A stretch of DNA of 64,000 bases, from positions 8,866-72,865 of the forward strand of contig CAJUCC010000092.1 in assembly GCA_910585205.1 (NCBI GenBank), written 5' to 3'. The notes beneath the pieces were generated by a model. That model worked only from the letters and a program-made list of their open reading frames with translations, did no database searches and was not told where the DNA came from. The position numbers and the translations under genes are program-made. This DNA is from an uncultured Lachnospiraceae bacterium. Lineage in GTDB: Bacteria > Bacillota > Clostridia > Lachnospirales > Lachnospiraceae. This document shows, piece after piece, positions 16,729-24,232 of this stretch; within the stretch, counting starts at the first letter, position 1; the number at the start of each line of letters is the position of its first letter.

Positions 16729-17516
16729 CGGTAAGGAATGTATATAAGACGTTTAACAAAGGCACGATCAATGAAAAAAAAGCGTTGTGCGGGCTGAGCC
16801 TGCATCTGGAACCGGGCGATTTTGTGACGATAATCGGCGGCAACGGTGCGGGAAAATCCACATTGCTGAATATGATTGCCGGGGTGTATCCGATCGACAA
16901 CGGGCGGATTGAGATCGCAGGAGTTAATATTTCCCGCCATCCGGAACATCGGCGTGCGAAATATATCGGACGGGTCTTTCAGGATCCTATGCGCGGGACA
17001 GCCGCCGGCATGCAGATTGAGGAAAATCTGGCGCTGGCGTACAGACGCGGAAAAAAGCGCACGCTGCGTTGGGGCGTTACCCGGAAAGAGACGGAACTGT
17101 ACCGGGAAAAACTGAAAATACTGAATCTGGGACTGGAAAACCGTATGACATCCAAAGTCGGGCTGCTGTCCGGCGGGCAGCGGCAGGCGTTGACGCTGCT
17201 GATGGCGACGCTGATCGAGCCGAAGCTGCTGCTTTTGGACGAACATACGGCGGCGCTCGATCCCAAGACGGCAAAAACGGTACTTGATCTGACGGAAAAG
17301 ATTATCGTGGAGCGCAATCTGACCGCATTGATGGTGACACATAATATGAAAGATGCCATTCGCCTGGGCAATCGTCTGATTATGATGCATGAGGGACGGA
17401 TTATTTATGATGTGTCGGGGGAGGCGAAAAAGCAGCTTCATGTGTCGGATCTGCTTGCCAAGTTCGAAGAAGCAAGCGGCGGCGAATTTGCCAATGACAG
17501 GATGATGCTGTCATGA
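16722..17516 (+). CDS. ABC transporter ATP-binding protein of the same importer
   Basis: A 264-residue ATPase with Walker A GGNGAGKST (about residues 39-47), Q-loop at GRVFQDPM, signature LSGGQRQAL, Walker B LLLLDEHTAALD, and H-loop VTHNMKDA. The 'DEHTAALDP' form is characteristic of the LivF/TrpZ-like ATPases that accompany ABC_sub_bind proteins. It closes the importer operon. About 210 bases follow before the next gene, with no clear terminator; the gap is G+C-rich at first and A+T-rich later. Confidence 0.9.
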   Translation: MLTVRNVYKTFNKGTINEKKALCGLSLHLEPGDFVTIIGGNGAGKSTLLNMIAGVYPIDNGRIEIAGVNISRHPEHRRAKYIGRVFQDPMRGTAAGMQIEENLALAYRRGKKRTLRWGVTRKETELYREKLKILNLGLENRMTSKVGLLSGGQRQALTLLMATLIEPKLLLLDEHTAALDPKTAKTVLDLTEKIIVERNLTALMVTHNMKDAIRLGNRLIMMHEGRIIYDVSGEAKKQLHVSDLLAKFEEASGGEFANDRMMLS

Positions 17517-17726
17517 CGGTACTGCGCGGCGGATGCGGAACGAACGGCTTCACGGTTCGCGGCGGCCGGCCTGTCTGACCCGTTACAACTCCGCAAGAAT
17601 TTCTACAAAAATACTGGATTTTTTGGCATAAATATGAGAAAATGGTAGAGATGATTGCGACGGGGCTGTGTCAGGCGGCGGAGCTTCGTTAAAAAGAATA
17701 ATCTACATATTGAAAGGAGTTTTCAC

Positions 17727-18419
17727 ATGATTTATTCAAAAGAAGTGGAAGAAATGACTTGTGTGGCACAGGGCGTTCATCATGGCTGTGCTCCAATCCC
17801 GGAAGAAGCTAAGTGGGTTCAGGCGAAAAAAGTAGAAGACATTTCCGGTTTGACACATGGCGTGGGCTGGTGTGCGCCGCAGCAGGGTGCGTGCAAACTG
17901 ACCCTGAACGTAAAAGAAGGAATCATTCAGGAGGCATTGGTGGAAACCATCGGCTGTTCCGGTATGACACATTCCGCAGCGATGGCATCCGAGATTCTGC
18001 CGGGTCTTACTGTTATGGAAGCTCTGAATACTGACCTTGTATGTGATGCGATCAATACGGCAATGAGAGAGCTGTTTTTACAGATTGTATACGGACGTAC
18101 ACAGTCTGCGTTTTCCGAAGACGGTCTCCCGGTTGGCGCCGGTCTGGAAGATCTCGGCAAGGGTCTGAGAAGCCAGGTTGGTACCATGTATGGTACATTG
18201 AAGAAAGGTCCCCGTTATCTTGAGATGGCAGAAGGCTATGTTACAGGCATCGCGCTTGACAAAGACGATCAGATCATCGGCTACAAGTTCGTGAGCCTTG
18301 GCAAGATGACTGACTTTATCAAGAAGGGTGACGATCCGAATACGGCATATGAGAAAGCATGCGGACAGTACGGACGTGTGGATGATGCTGTTAAGATCAT
18401 CGACCCCAGAGTAGAATAA
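17727..18419 (+). CDS. Iron-sulfur cluster assembly scaffold-like (NifU/IscU-type) protein
   Basis: A 230-residue protein. The segment from about residue 45 to 125 resembles the IscU/NifU fold: GACKLTLNVKEGIIQEALVE, IGCSGMTHSAA and VCDAINTAMRE, with three cysteines in the region (Cys52, Cys58 and the IGCSG cysteine). The C-terminal 80 residues are specific to the form found next to GGGtGRT proteins. ATG 17727 follows AAAGGAG by seven bases. Codon choice differs from neighbours, with more GCT, GGT and CGT, as in highly expressed genes. The gene is 18 bases from its partner. The exact cluster carried or client protein is unknown. Confidence 0.8.
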   Translation: MIYSKEVEEMTCVAQGVHHGCAPIPEEAKWVQAKKVEDISGLTHGVGWCAPQQGACKLTLNVKEGIIQEALVETIGCSGMTHSAAMASEILPGLTVMEALNTDLVCDAINTAMRELFLQIVYGRTQSAFSEDGLPVGAGLEDLGKGLRSQVGTMYGTLKKGPRYLEMAEGYVTGIALDKDDQIIGYKFVSLGKMTDFIKKGDDPNTAYEKACGQYGRVDDAVKIIDPRVE

Positions 18420-18437
18420 TAGGAGGAGGACAATACA

Positions 18438-19448
18438 ATGGCATTATTTGAATCATATGAGAGACGTATTGATAAAATCAATGGTGTATTAAACGGCTAT
18501 GGCATCTCTTCCCTTGAAGAAGCAGAAAAAATTACGAAAGATGCCGGACTGGACGTATATGAGCAGGTTAAGAAGATTCAGCCGATCTGCTTTGAAAATG
18601 CATGCTGGGCATATACGGTGGGCGCAGCAATCGCAATCAAAAAAGGCTGCAAAAAAGCTGCCGACGCTGCTGCAGCGATCGGAGAGGGGCTACAGGCATT
18701 CTGTATTCCCGGTTCCGTTGCCGATACCCGTAAGGTAGGTCTGGGCCATGGCAATCTTGGCAAGATGCTTCTGGAAGAAGAGACAGACTGCTTCGCATTC
18801 CTGGCAGGTCATGAGTCGTTTGCCGCTGCAGAGGGCGCTATCGGTATTGCCGAGAAGGCTAACAAAGTGCGCAAGAAACCGCTTCGTGTTATCTTAAACG
18901 GACTTGGCAAAGACGCTGCCCTGATTATTTCCCGTATCAACGGTTTTACCTTTGTGGAGACAGAGTATGATCCTTATACCAATGAAGTAAAAGAGATCAG
19001 CAGAACACCGTATTCCGAGGGACTTCGCGCAAAAGTAAACTGCTATGGCGCTAACTCCGTTCCGGAAGGCGTTGCAATCATGTGGAAAGAAAACGTAGAC
19101 GTTTCCATCACAGGAAACTCCACGAACCCGACCCGGTTCCAGCATCCGGTTGCAGGTACCTATAAGAAAGAGAGAACGGAAGCAGGAAAGAAATACTTCT
19201 CCGTAGCATCCGGCGGCGGCACGGGACGTACGCTGCATCCTGACAATATGGCTGCAGGTCCCGCTTCCTATGGCTTCACGGATACACTGGGCCGTATGCA
19301 TTCCGACGCACAGTTCGCAGGTTCTTCTTCCGTACCGGCGCATGTGGAAATGATGGGCCTGATCGGTATGGGCAATAACCCGATGGTAGGCGCTACCGTA
19401 GCGGTTGCGGTCAGCATCGAGGAAGCGGCGAACGCCGGCAAATTCTAA
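18438..19448 (+). CDS. GGGtGRT protein
   Basis: A 336-residue member of the GGGtGRT family, named for the motif seen here as SGGGTGRTLHPDN at about residues 256-268. Other visible features are a conserved N-terminal helical part (ALFESYERRIDKING), ICFENACWAYTVGAA, and a Gly/Met-rich C-terminus (MGLIGMGNNPMVGA). No catalytic function has been established to my knowledge. It always-or-often travels with a NifU-like gene, as here, so a role with an iron-sulfur cluster is inferred. Ribosome site AGGAGGA and highly biased codon use suggest strong expression. A terminator follows. Confidence 0.9.
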   Translation: MALFESYERRIDKINGVLNGYGISSLEEAEKITKDAGLDVYEQVKKIQPICFENACWAYTVGAAIAIKKGCKKAADAAAAIGEGLQAFCIPGSVADTRKVGLGHGNLGKMLLEEETDCFAFLAGHESFAAAEGAIGIAEKANKVRKKPLRVILNGLGKDAALIISRINGFTFVETEYDPYTNEVKEISRTPYSEGLRAKVNCYGANSVPEGVAIMWKENVDVSITGNSTNPTRFQHPVAGTYKKERTEAGKKYFSVASGGGTGRTLHPDNMAAGPASYGFTDTLGRMHSDAQFAGSSSVPAHVEMMGLIGMGNNPMVGATVAVAVSIEEAANAGKF

Positions 19449-19468
19449 GAAACAGCATATGTTATTTA

Positions 19469-19515
19469 TCAGGGCTTCTGCTGATGTGGATTGTTGGCGG
19501 AAGCCCTGAATTTGC
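19469..19515 (+). terminator. Terminator after the GGGtGRT gene
   Basis: Perfect 10-base arms TCAGGGCTTC (19469-19478) and GAAGCCCTGA (19500-19509) with a 21-base loop, followed by a weak T-rich stretch. Confidence 0.6.
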
Positions 19516-19531
19516 ATGACGGCGTCGGCCA

Positions 19532-20321
19532 GGGGAGATTGTCTGGGATGCGAATATGAAGGGGACGGTCTGTCTTGAGGATGGCGGCGGGTTTGTCGTC
19601 AATGAGTGGGTGCAAAGCGACTGGGGAGAATGGCTTTACTTTGGGCCGGATGGTCTGGCGTTTGTATGGAATTGCAAAGAACCCTGCCTGATTGCTTCCT
19701 GGCCGGACGGAACCCTTTATGCAGATAAGCGGGTGCGAAACGCCGCAGGACAGCCTGGGCAGCAGCCTGCATTCAGCGTACCGGGCACGCAGGGAGACAT
19801 CCGCTATAAAGGACTTTGGCAAATGCTGGATAATATTTTTGCGCAGATTATCACACCGGATATGGATACCCATGACAAACTGAAAGCGTGTCATGATTAT
19901 ATTGTCCGCAATATGAAGGACGAACGATATGAGGAAGTGGGAGATTGGAAAGATGTCTCCGTTGCAGACCGCGAACTTGATCTTTATTCCACTACTTATG
20001 TGGAAGCATATGCAGCGCTGGCTTCCGGGATCGGTGTCTGCGACACATACAGCGCTGTTTTTGCAGCAATGGCATGGAAACTGGGGCTTCCCATGTATAT
20101 GGTGAGCGGCGCTGTCACTACAAGCGGAGGCGGCTACACCCCTCACGTATGGTGTCAGTTAGACGCACCCGACGGTACGGTTTATATATTTGATCCTCAT
20201 ATTTGATTATCTGACCACGCTGAGGGGAAACGGCGCAGTGAGCAATGCACGCTTTGGGCCGACACAGGCGCAGGTGGCAGGGAAATATACAAAGATGGAA
20301 ACGTTGTTTGATTATCAGTAA
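19532..20321 (+). pseudogene. Broken transglutaminase-like gene (5' truncated, frameshifted)
   Basis: The main frame is open from a stop at 19517-19519 and encodes GEIVWDAN before the first ATG at 19556, which has no ribosome site. A transglutaminase-like domain follows, with candidate catalytic Cys in GIGVCDTYSA, His in TPHVWCQL, and Asp in FDPHI. The frame ends at TGA 20204-20206. Reading resumes one base later as DYLTTLRGNGAV..., then runs to a TAA at 20319-20321. Removing one T from the TTT at 20202-20204 restores FDPHIDYL. So the gene has lost its 5' signal/cell-wall part and has a +1 T shift near its end. If intact it would have been a secreted or surface protein. Confidence 0.75.
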
Positions 20322-20353
20322 GAACGTTTTTGGTTGGACTGTCTGGTACAGCC

Positions 20354-20389
20354 AGGACACGGAGCAGTAAATTGTTCCGTGTCCTTTTT
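20354..20389 (+). terminator. Terminator after the transglutaminase remnant
   Basis: Arms AGGACACGGA (20354-20363) and TCCGTGTCCT (20376-20385), then a T-run. It separates the remnant from the NrtR-linked operon. Confidence 0.85.
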
Positions 20390-20419
20390 GTATGCGATTG
20401 TTTTTAAATCAAAAACCGC

Positions 20420-20448
20420 TTGACATAATATCATTTTGATATTATCAT
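20420..20448 (+). promoter_or_regulatory. Strong promoter of the NrtR-linked operon
   Basis: Consensus TTGACA (20420-20425), 17-base spacer, TATCAT (20443-20448). The spacer and the region just downstream are filled by the palindromes described next. Confidence 0.85.
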
Positions 20449-20469
20449 ATACGCATAAAGATAATATCA
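20425..20469. promoter_or_regulatory. Double inverted-repeat operator, candidate NrtR binding site
   Basis: Two overlapping perfect inverted repeats. The first has arms ATAATATCA (20425-20433) and TGATATTAT (20437-20445) around TTT, lying exactly between -35 and -10. The second reuses the right arm, TGATATTATC (20437-20446), with GATAATATCA (20460-20469), 13 bases apart. A bound dimer would block RNA polymerase. The NrtR-type regulator at the end of the operon is the obvious candidate ligand-responsive repressor; this link is inference. Confidence 0.7.
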
Positions 20470-20501
20470 AAATAACAATAAGACAGACGGGAGGAATGCA
20501 A

Positions 20502-20618
20502 ATGAAAACAGCCTATCAGGAAATTGTAAATGTAACCGGTATCGGTGCCCGGGAAAACCCGATTTCGATGGAGGATATTCTGCGGAAGGCAGAGGGGAAA
20601 ACATGGTGCCGGCCATAG
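20502..20618 (+). CDS. 38-codon leader ORF, probably the split-off N-terminus of the next gene
   Basis: ATG 20502 follows GGGAGG by seven bases, the best ribosome site at the head of the operon. The product begins MKTAYQEIVNVTGIGAREN and ends GKTWCRP. Its end overlaps the start of the hydrolase ORF by 16 bases in the -1 frame. If one G is added at 20605-20606 (TGG to TGGG), the frame continues as GKTW-VPAIESKERILFLAID into the hydrolase, suggesting one ancestral protein of about 305 residues. Alternatively it is a genuine coupled leader peptide, since the second ORF has GAGGGG five bases before its own ATG. Confidence 0.5.
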   Translation: MKTAYQEIVNVTGIGARENPISMEDILRKAEGKTWCRP

Positions 20619-21412
20619 AGAGCAAAGAGCGGATACTGTTTCTCGCGATTGATGTACAGCAGGACTTTATGGAGGGCGGAGCGCTGGGGGTTCCGGGTTC
20701 CGGAGGAGACGTGGAACGTATGACGCGGTTTTTATATGAAAATATGGAGCGGATTTCCAATATTGCCGTTTCACTTGATACGCATACGCCGCACCAGATC
20801 TTTCATCCCTGCTGGTGGATTGACGAAAACGGCAATCATCCGGCTCCGAATACGCCGATTTCACTGGACGATCTGGACCGGGGCAGATACCGGGCGGTAA
20901 TCAATCCGGCGGCATCCCGGGATTATATCAGACATCTGGAACAGGACGGAAAAAAGACACTGGTCATATGGCCGTATCACTGCCTGCAGGGTACGACAGG
21001 AGCGGCGCTGGAAAACCAGTTTGCGAATATGGTTTATTTCCATTCCGTGGCCAGAAAAGCCGTTACACAGCGTATGGTAAAGGGGACCGACCCGCTCAGT
21101 GAAATGTACGGTATCTACAGGCCGGAATATGATGTGAATCATTATATCAATCTGGAGGCGCTCAACAAACTGGAACGGTATGACAGGATTTTGATTGCGG
21201 GGGAGGCCAAGTCCCACTGTGTTCTGGAATCGATCGGGCAGATTTTGAAACATTACGGGAAACGGCCGGAGATTACCCGCAAAGTATTTGTTCTGGAGGA
21301 CTGTATGTCTTCGATCCCCGGGTTTGAAGAGGCAACGGAACGGGCGTTCGCGGACTTTCGCAATACCTATTCCGTTCATATCGTGAAAAGCACCGATAAT
21401 CTGTTTGTATAA
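20603..21412 (+). CDS. Isochorismatase-fold hydrolase, nicotinamidase-like
   Basis: A 269-residue reading with the isochorismatase/nicotinamidase catalytic triad: Asp in LAIDVQQDF, a Lys most likely in VKGTDP, and the nucleophile Cys in GEAKSHCVLES. A His/His-containing segment (DTHTPHQIFHPCWW) fits the metal-binding region of nicotinamidases. The expected reaction is nicotinamide to nicotinate plus ammonia in NAD salvage; a related amidase activity is possible. The protein is longer than typical PncA (about 180-210) owing to an inserted middle region. Linkage to an NrtR-type regulator supports an NAD role. Its N-terminal part seems to be split off in the ORF at 20502. Confidence 0.75.
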   Translation: MVPAIESKERILFLAIDVQQDFMEGGALGVPGSGGDVERMTRFLYENMERISNIAVSLDTHTPHQIFHPCWWIDENGNHPAPNTPISLDDLDRGRYRAVINPAASRDYIRHLEQDGKKTLVIWPYHCLQGTTGAALENQFANMVYFHSVARKAVTQRMVKGTDPLSEMYGIYRPEYDVNHYINLEALNKLERYDRILIAGEAKSHCVLESIGQILKHYGKRPEITRKVFVLEDCMSSIPGFEEATERAFADFRNTYSVHIVKSTDNLFV

Positions 21413-21430
21413 GATCAGGAGGAAAACATT

Positions 21431-21535
21431 ATGAAACAATGGCAGGAGACAGAGCATGTGATAATAGACGGTCTGGAGCGGATCGAAGTGGAAAATACGT
21501 CGATTATGGAGATTGACAATGAAATATCAACCTGA
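21431..21535 (+). CDS. 34-codon fragment, probably the N-terminus of the vWA gene
   Basis: ATG 21431 follows AGGAGG by seven bases. The frame codes for an acidic peptide ending in IMEIDNEIST and stops at 21533-21535, eight bases before the vWA frame's first usable codon. The vWA frame upstream of GTG 21541 reads NINLIF, which completes the first beta strand of the vWA fold. Loss of one base, or duplication of AT near 21525, would account for the split. It is therefore taken as part of the vWA gene, not a separate protein. Confidence 0.5.
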   Translation: MKQWQETEHVIIDGLERIEVENTSIMEIDNEIST

Positions 21536-21540
21536 TTTTT

Positions 21541-22110
21541 GTGGGAATCGACCGGTCGGGTTCCATGGGGCGGTTTGCGCAGGATATGGAAAAGGCGCTG
21601 AGAGATTTTCGGGATGCGCTGCACACCTCCGGGGAGGCAGGTGAAATTCTGGTGGCACGGGCAGATTTTGCGGCGGATTTATCTGTGGGCGGTTATAAAA
21701 GGATTGCGGAATTCGATACGTCCTATGATACAGGCGGCTGTACGGCGCTGTATGATGTCATCGTACAGGGGACGCAGAAACTGAAAGCATACCGGCATTT
21801 TCTGAAAAAGGAGGGAATGCGGGTCCGGGCCGTATTTGCCGTATTCAGCGACGGGAGAAATACCGTGGGAAATGATTTTGCGGGGGCCGCCCGGGCACTG
21901 GCCTGGCTGGAACAGGAAGAGATCACAACCGCTTTTATCGGTTTCGGCACGGAAGCGGTACAGACGGCTAATGATCTGGGATTTCGGAATATACTGGATG
22001 TCAACAGTTCCTCATCGGAACTGCGGCGGGCTTTTCAGTGCCTGTCCCGCTCCGTGATCGAATATTCCAAAAGTGTGCTGCCGGCGGGGGATCACTTTTT
22101 TGTCATATAA
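21541..22110 (+). CDS. von Willebrand factor A domain protein, TerY-like (frameshifted at its N-terminus)
   Basis: A vWA domain with a complete MIDAS: DRSGS at the start, TGGCT (threonine) and SDGRNT (aspartate). The size of about 190 residues with no extra domain fits TerY-like cytoplasmic vWA proteins. The nominal start GTG 21541 has no ribosome site and falls inside the first beta strand, so the real start was most likely ATG 21431, now out of frame. vWA, PP2C and kinase genes side by side form the TerY-P triad, thought to act as a phosphorylation-controlled assembly linked to stress responses. Activity here is doubtful unless the frameshift is a sequencing error or is bypassed. Confidence 0.75.
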   Translation: MGIDRSGSMGRFAQDMEKALRDFRDALHTSGEAGEILVARADFAADLSVGGYKRIAEFDTSYDTGGCTALYDVIVQGTQKLKAYRHFLKKEGMRVRAVFAVFSDGRNTVGNDFAGAARALAWLEQEEITTAFIGFGTEAVQTANDLGFRNILDVNSSSSELRRAFQCLSRSVIEYSKSVLPAGDHFFVI

Positions 22111-22157
22111 GAAATTCTAAGTGTGGTTTTTCGGTTTACGAATCAGGAGGAAAAAGC

Positions 22158-22787
22158 ATGGTAATCAATAAAATCGGCTGGCATCATCTGGCATACGGTA
22201 TGAACTGTCAGGATGCCGGATGGGAAACGGAAGGGCTGAAAGCCGTCTGTGACGGATGTTCGGAGGGGAAACATTCGGAGGTGGGAGCAAAGGGATTTTG
22301 TCATCTGCTGGAAACCGGTCTGCCGCCTGCGGAAGCTTTTGTGAAACTGACGGCGCTTTTCGGACAGACACCGGACAGTATCCGGGATTATCTCTGTTTT
22401 ACCGTTTTGCTCGTGCGGGAGACGGCGGAAGCGTTTATCCTGACATATTGCGGAGACGGTTATGTGCTGGGGGAGACACAGGACGGCAGATTTCTGACGC
22501 AGGAATTGGAAGGCGGGGAATATCCGCCGTATTATGCCTACCGATATGTGGATGCGGCTCTGCTTTCACGTTACCGGGAAGGCGCAGCGTTTCGGACGCG
22601 CCGATTTTCGAAACACTGGTATAAAAATATAGGGATTGCCTCAGACGGCATCCGGTATCTGCAGAGAAAACCGGCGATTTACGAAGAATTTACGCATTTA
22701 CTGCAGTGCGGAAAAGCGTCCGCCGTAAAACGCCTGATTAACCGGGAGCAAAAGCTGTGTAAAGATGACATAACAATCGTTATTTAA
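22158..22787 (+). CDS. PP2C-like serine/threonine phosphatase of the TerY-P triad
   Basis: A 209-residue protein with PP2C-type acidic metal ligands in order: NCQDAG near residue 16, VCDGCSEG near residue 30, YCGDGYVL in the middle, GIASDGIRY near residue 157, and KDDITIVI at the very C-terminus. It is shorter than standard PP2C domains (about 240) but all motif positions are present. ATG 22158 follows AGGAGG by seven bases; an open frame upstream from 22038 is noise within the vWA gene. The likely partner substrates are the kinase-like and vWA proteins encoded on either side. Confidence 0.8.
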   Translation: MVINKIGWHHLAYGMNCQDAGWETEGLKAVCDGCSEGKHSEVGAKGFCHLLETGLPPAEAFVKLTALFGQTPDSIRDYLCFTVLLVRETAEAFILTYCGDGYVLGETQDGRFLTQELEGGEYPPYYAYRYVDAALLSRYREGAAFRTRRFSKHWYKNIGIASDGIRYLQRKPAIYEEFTHLLQCGKASAVKRLINREQKLCKDDITIVI

Positions 22788-22822
22788 TTTGGGGAAGCAT
22801 ATGTCATGGAGGAGGGGAAGCG

Positions 22823-24175
22823 ATGAAGACGGACAGCAGAGAACTGCAGAAGCTGACCAGACTGTCGGAAGGCAGGGAAGGCGTGATTTATGCCTGGCAG
22901 GATAAGGTTATGAAAATATACAAAGAGCATGTGGATGTGTCATCGAAAGAGAAAAAGATTCATATGCTGATGGAGAAAAAACTTCCCCGGGAAGTGATAC
23001 GGCCGCTGGATACGGTGGTGGATCAGGATGGCAGAATGATTGGATTTTTGATGGAACGGGTGGAAGGGGAGGAGATCCGGCGGCTGGCAAATACGAAATA
23101 CCGGAAGGCGCATCGTGTCGATACCCGTGAAACGCTTGCCGTTTTGATCCGTATGCGGCAGGGGATCTGTGTGATTGACAATCCCGCCGTGAAGATTCCG
23201 CGGACGGTCAGAGGCTGGCAGCATATGAGCCCTGCGCTTGTGGCGGCGCTGAAAAAGGTGTTTGAGCATAAGAGCCGTAAACTCGGCGGTGAATTGGAAG
23301 CGATGTATGCAGGTCTGCACTCCGGCGGTGATGTGTTCCCTATGCCGGTTATGATTGCGGCGGGGAATGAGACAGAGGAGGGGCGGCAGACGACAGCGCT
23401 GCTGCGGGGAGAGGAGGTGCGGATCGTCTGGAACGAGTTCTGCTATCTGGACCGGTCGGAGCGGGTTGTCTGCATCGCAACGGGGGAACGGATGCCGTGG
23501 GAGGCGGGTGTCCGGTACCATTTTCTGGGATACGGGACTGCGGTATCGGCATACCCGGACCGGTTTTGTTTTACGGCGGCGGGACGTTTTTATACGATGG
23601 CGAAAAGATACGGCAGCCACATTTGCACGGACGGCAATGATATTTATTATATAACGCGCGGTGATACCCTGATGCGGGTGACGGTGACGGAAAGCGGCAA
23701 CGGTATCCGTCCGCTGGCAGGATGCGGCTACGAGGCGTATTTTGCGGTCGAAGCCGGGAGCTTTTGTCTCGTGGGCCGGTTCGGCAGCGGACTGGTAATC
23801 AACTGTGACGGCAAATATACGGAGCTGGATGAAACGGGCAGAATTACGGATTACGGGATTCACAGAGATTCTGTCTGGGGCAGCTGGCTGGTAACACTGG
23901 AAAACGGCGACGGCAGTTTCTGCGCATGTATGACAGGTAAGGGCGCCGCATCGGTTACGGAGCAGATCTGTTATCCCTGCAGTCTGGGAAATCTGTGCAT
24001 AGCAGATCATACGCTGTATGTCCCGATGGACGGACAGATCAGAGCGTATGCTCTCACGAAGCGGGTGTACCGGGATTTTGCCTGCGAAGCGGTATCGGTA
24101 GGCAGCCGGCTTGTAAAGCGCGGAAACGGATTTCTTATCGTCAACGACGAAAATATCTATTGCTTTCCGGCCTGA
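22823..24175 (+). CDS. Kinase-like protein with catalytic core deleted, C-terminal propeller-like region
   Basis: A 450-residue protein. Residues 12-95 are a protein-kinase small lobe (LSEGREGVIYAW glycine loop, VMKIYK lysine, MERVEGEEI hinge). Around residue 108 the sequence jumps from TRETLAVL, the start of the large lobe, to IRMRQGICVIDNPAV, which in related proteins lies after it. The HxDxxN catalytic loop and the DxD/DFG metal site are therefore absent, a loss of roughly 100 residues that keeps frame. Residues 200-450 consist of repeated beta-rich units (ERVVCIATGERMP, GNDIYYITRGDT, DHTLYVPMDG) like a beta-propeller. ATG 22823 has a strong AGGAGGGG. It is probably a pseudokinase or decayed kinase. 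Confidence 0.7.
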   Translation: MKTDSRELQKLTRLSEGREGVIYAWQDKVMKIYKEHVDVSSKEKKIHMLMEKKLPREVIRPLDTVVDQDGRMIGFLMERVEGEEIRRLANTKYRKAHRVDTRETLAVLIRMRQGICVIDNPAVKIPRTVRGWQHMSPALVAALKKVFEHKSRKLGGELEAMYAGLHSGGDVFPMPVMIAAGNETEEGRQTTALLRGEEVRIVWNEFCYLDRSERVVCIATGERMPWEAGVRYHFLGYGTAVSAYPDRFCFTAAGRFYTMAKRYGSHICTDGNDIYYITRGDTLMRVTVTESGNGIRPLAGCGYEAYFAVEAGSFCLVGRFGSGLVINCDGKYTELDETGRITDYGIHRDSVWGSWLVTLENGDGSFCACMTGKGAASVTEQICYPCSLGNLCIADHTLYVPMDGQIRAYALTKRVYRDFACEAVSVGSRLVKRGNGFLIVNDENIYCFPA

Positions 24176-24232
24176 AAAAGATTATGCTTACTTATATGCG
24201 GCAGAAAAGTGACAGACAGGCAGGGGGAAGGC

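Noticed and set aside
14362..17516. T-box control of the tryptophan-type ABC importer
   Set aside because: The leader is only about 60 bases with one small hairpin; no specifier loop or T-box motif found.
20590..20610. Programmed -1 frameshifting joining the 38-codon ORF to the hydrolase (GGGGAAAAC stretch)
   Set aside because: In the zero frame the codons are GGG AAA ACA, which does not allow standard X-XXY-YYZ re-pairing; a mutation or separate initiation is simpler.
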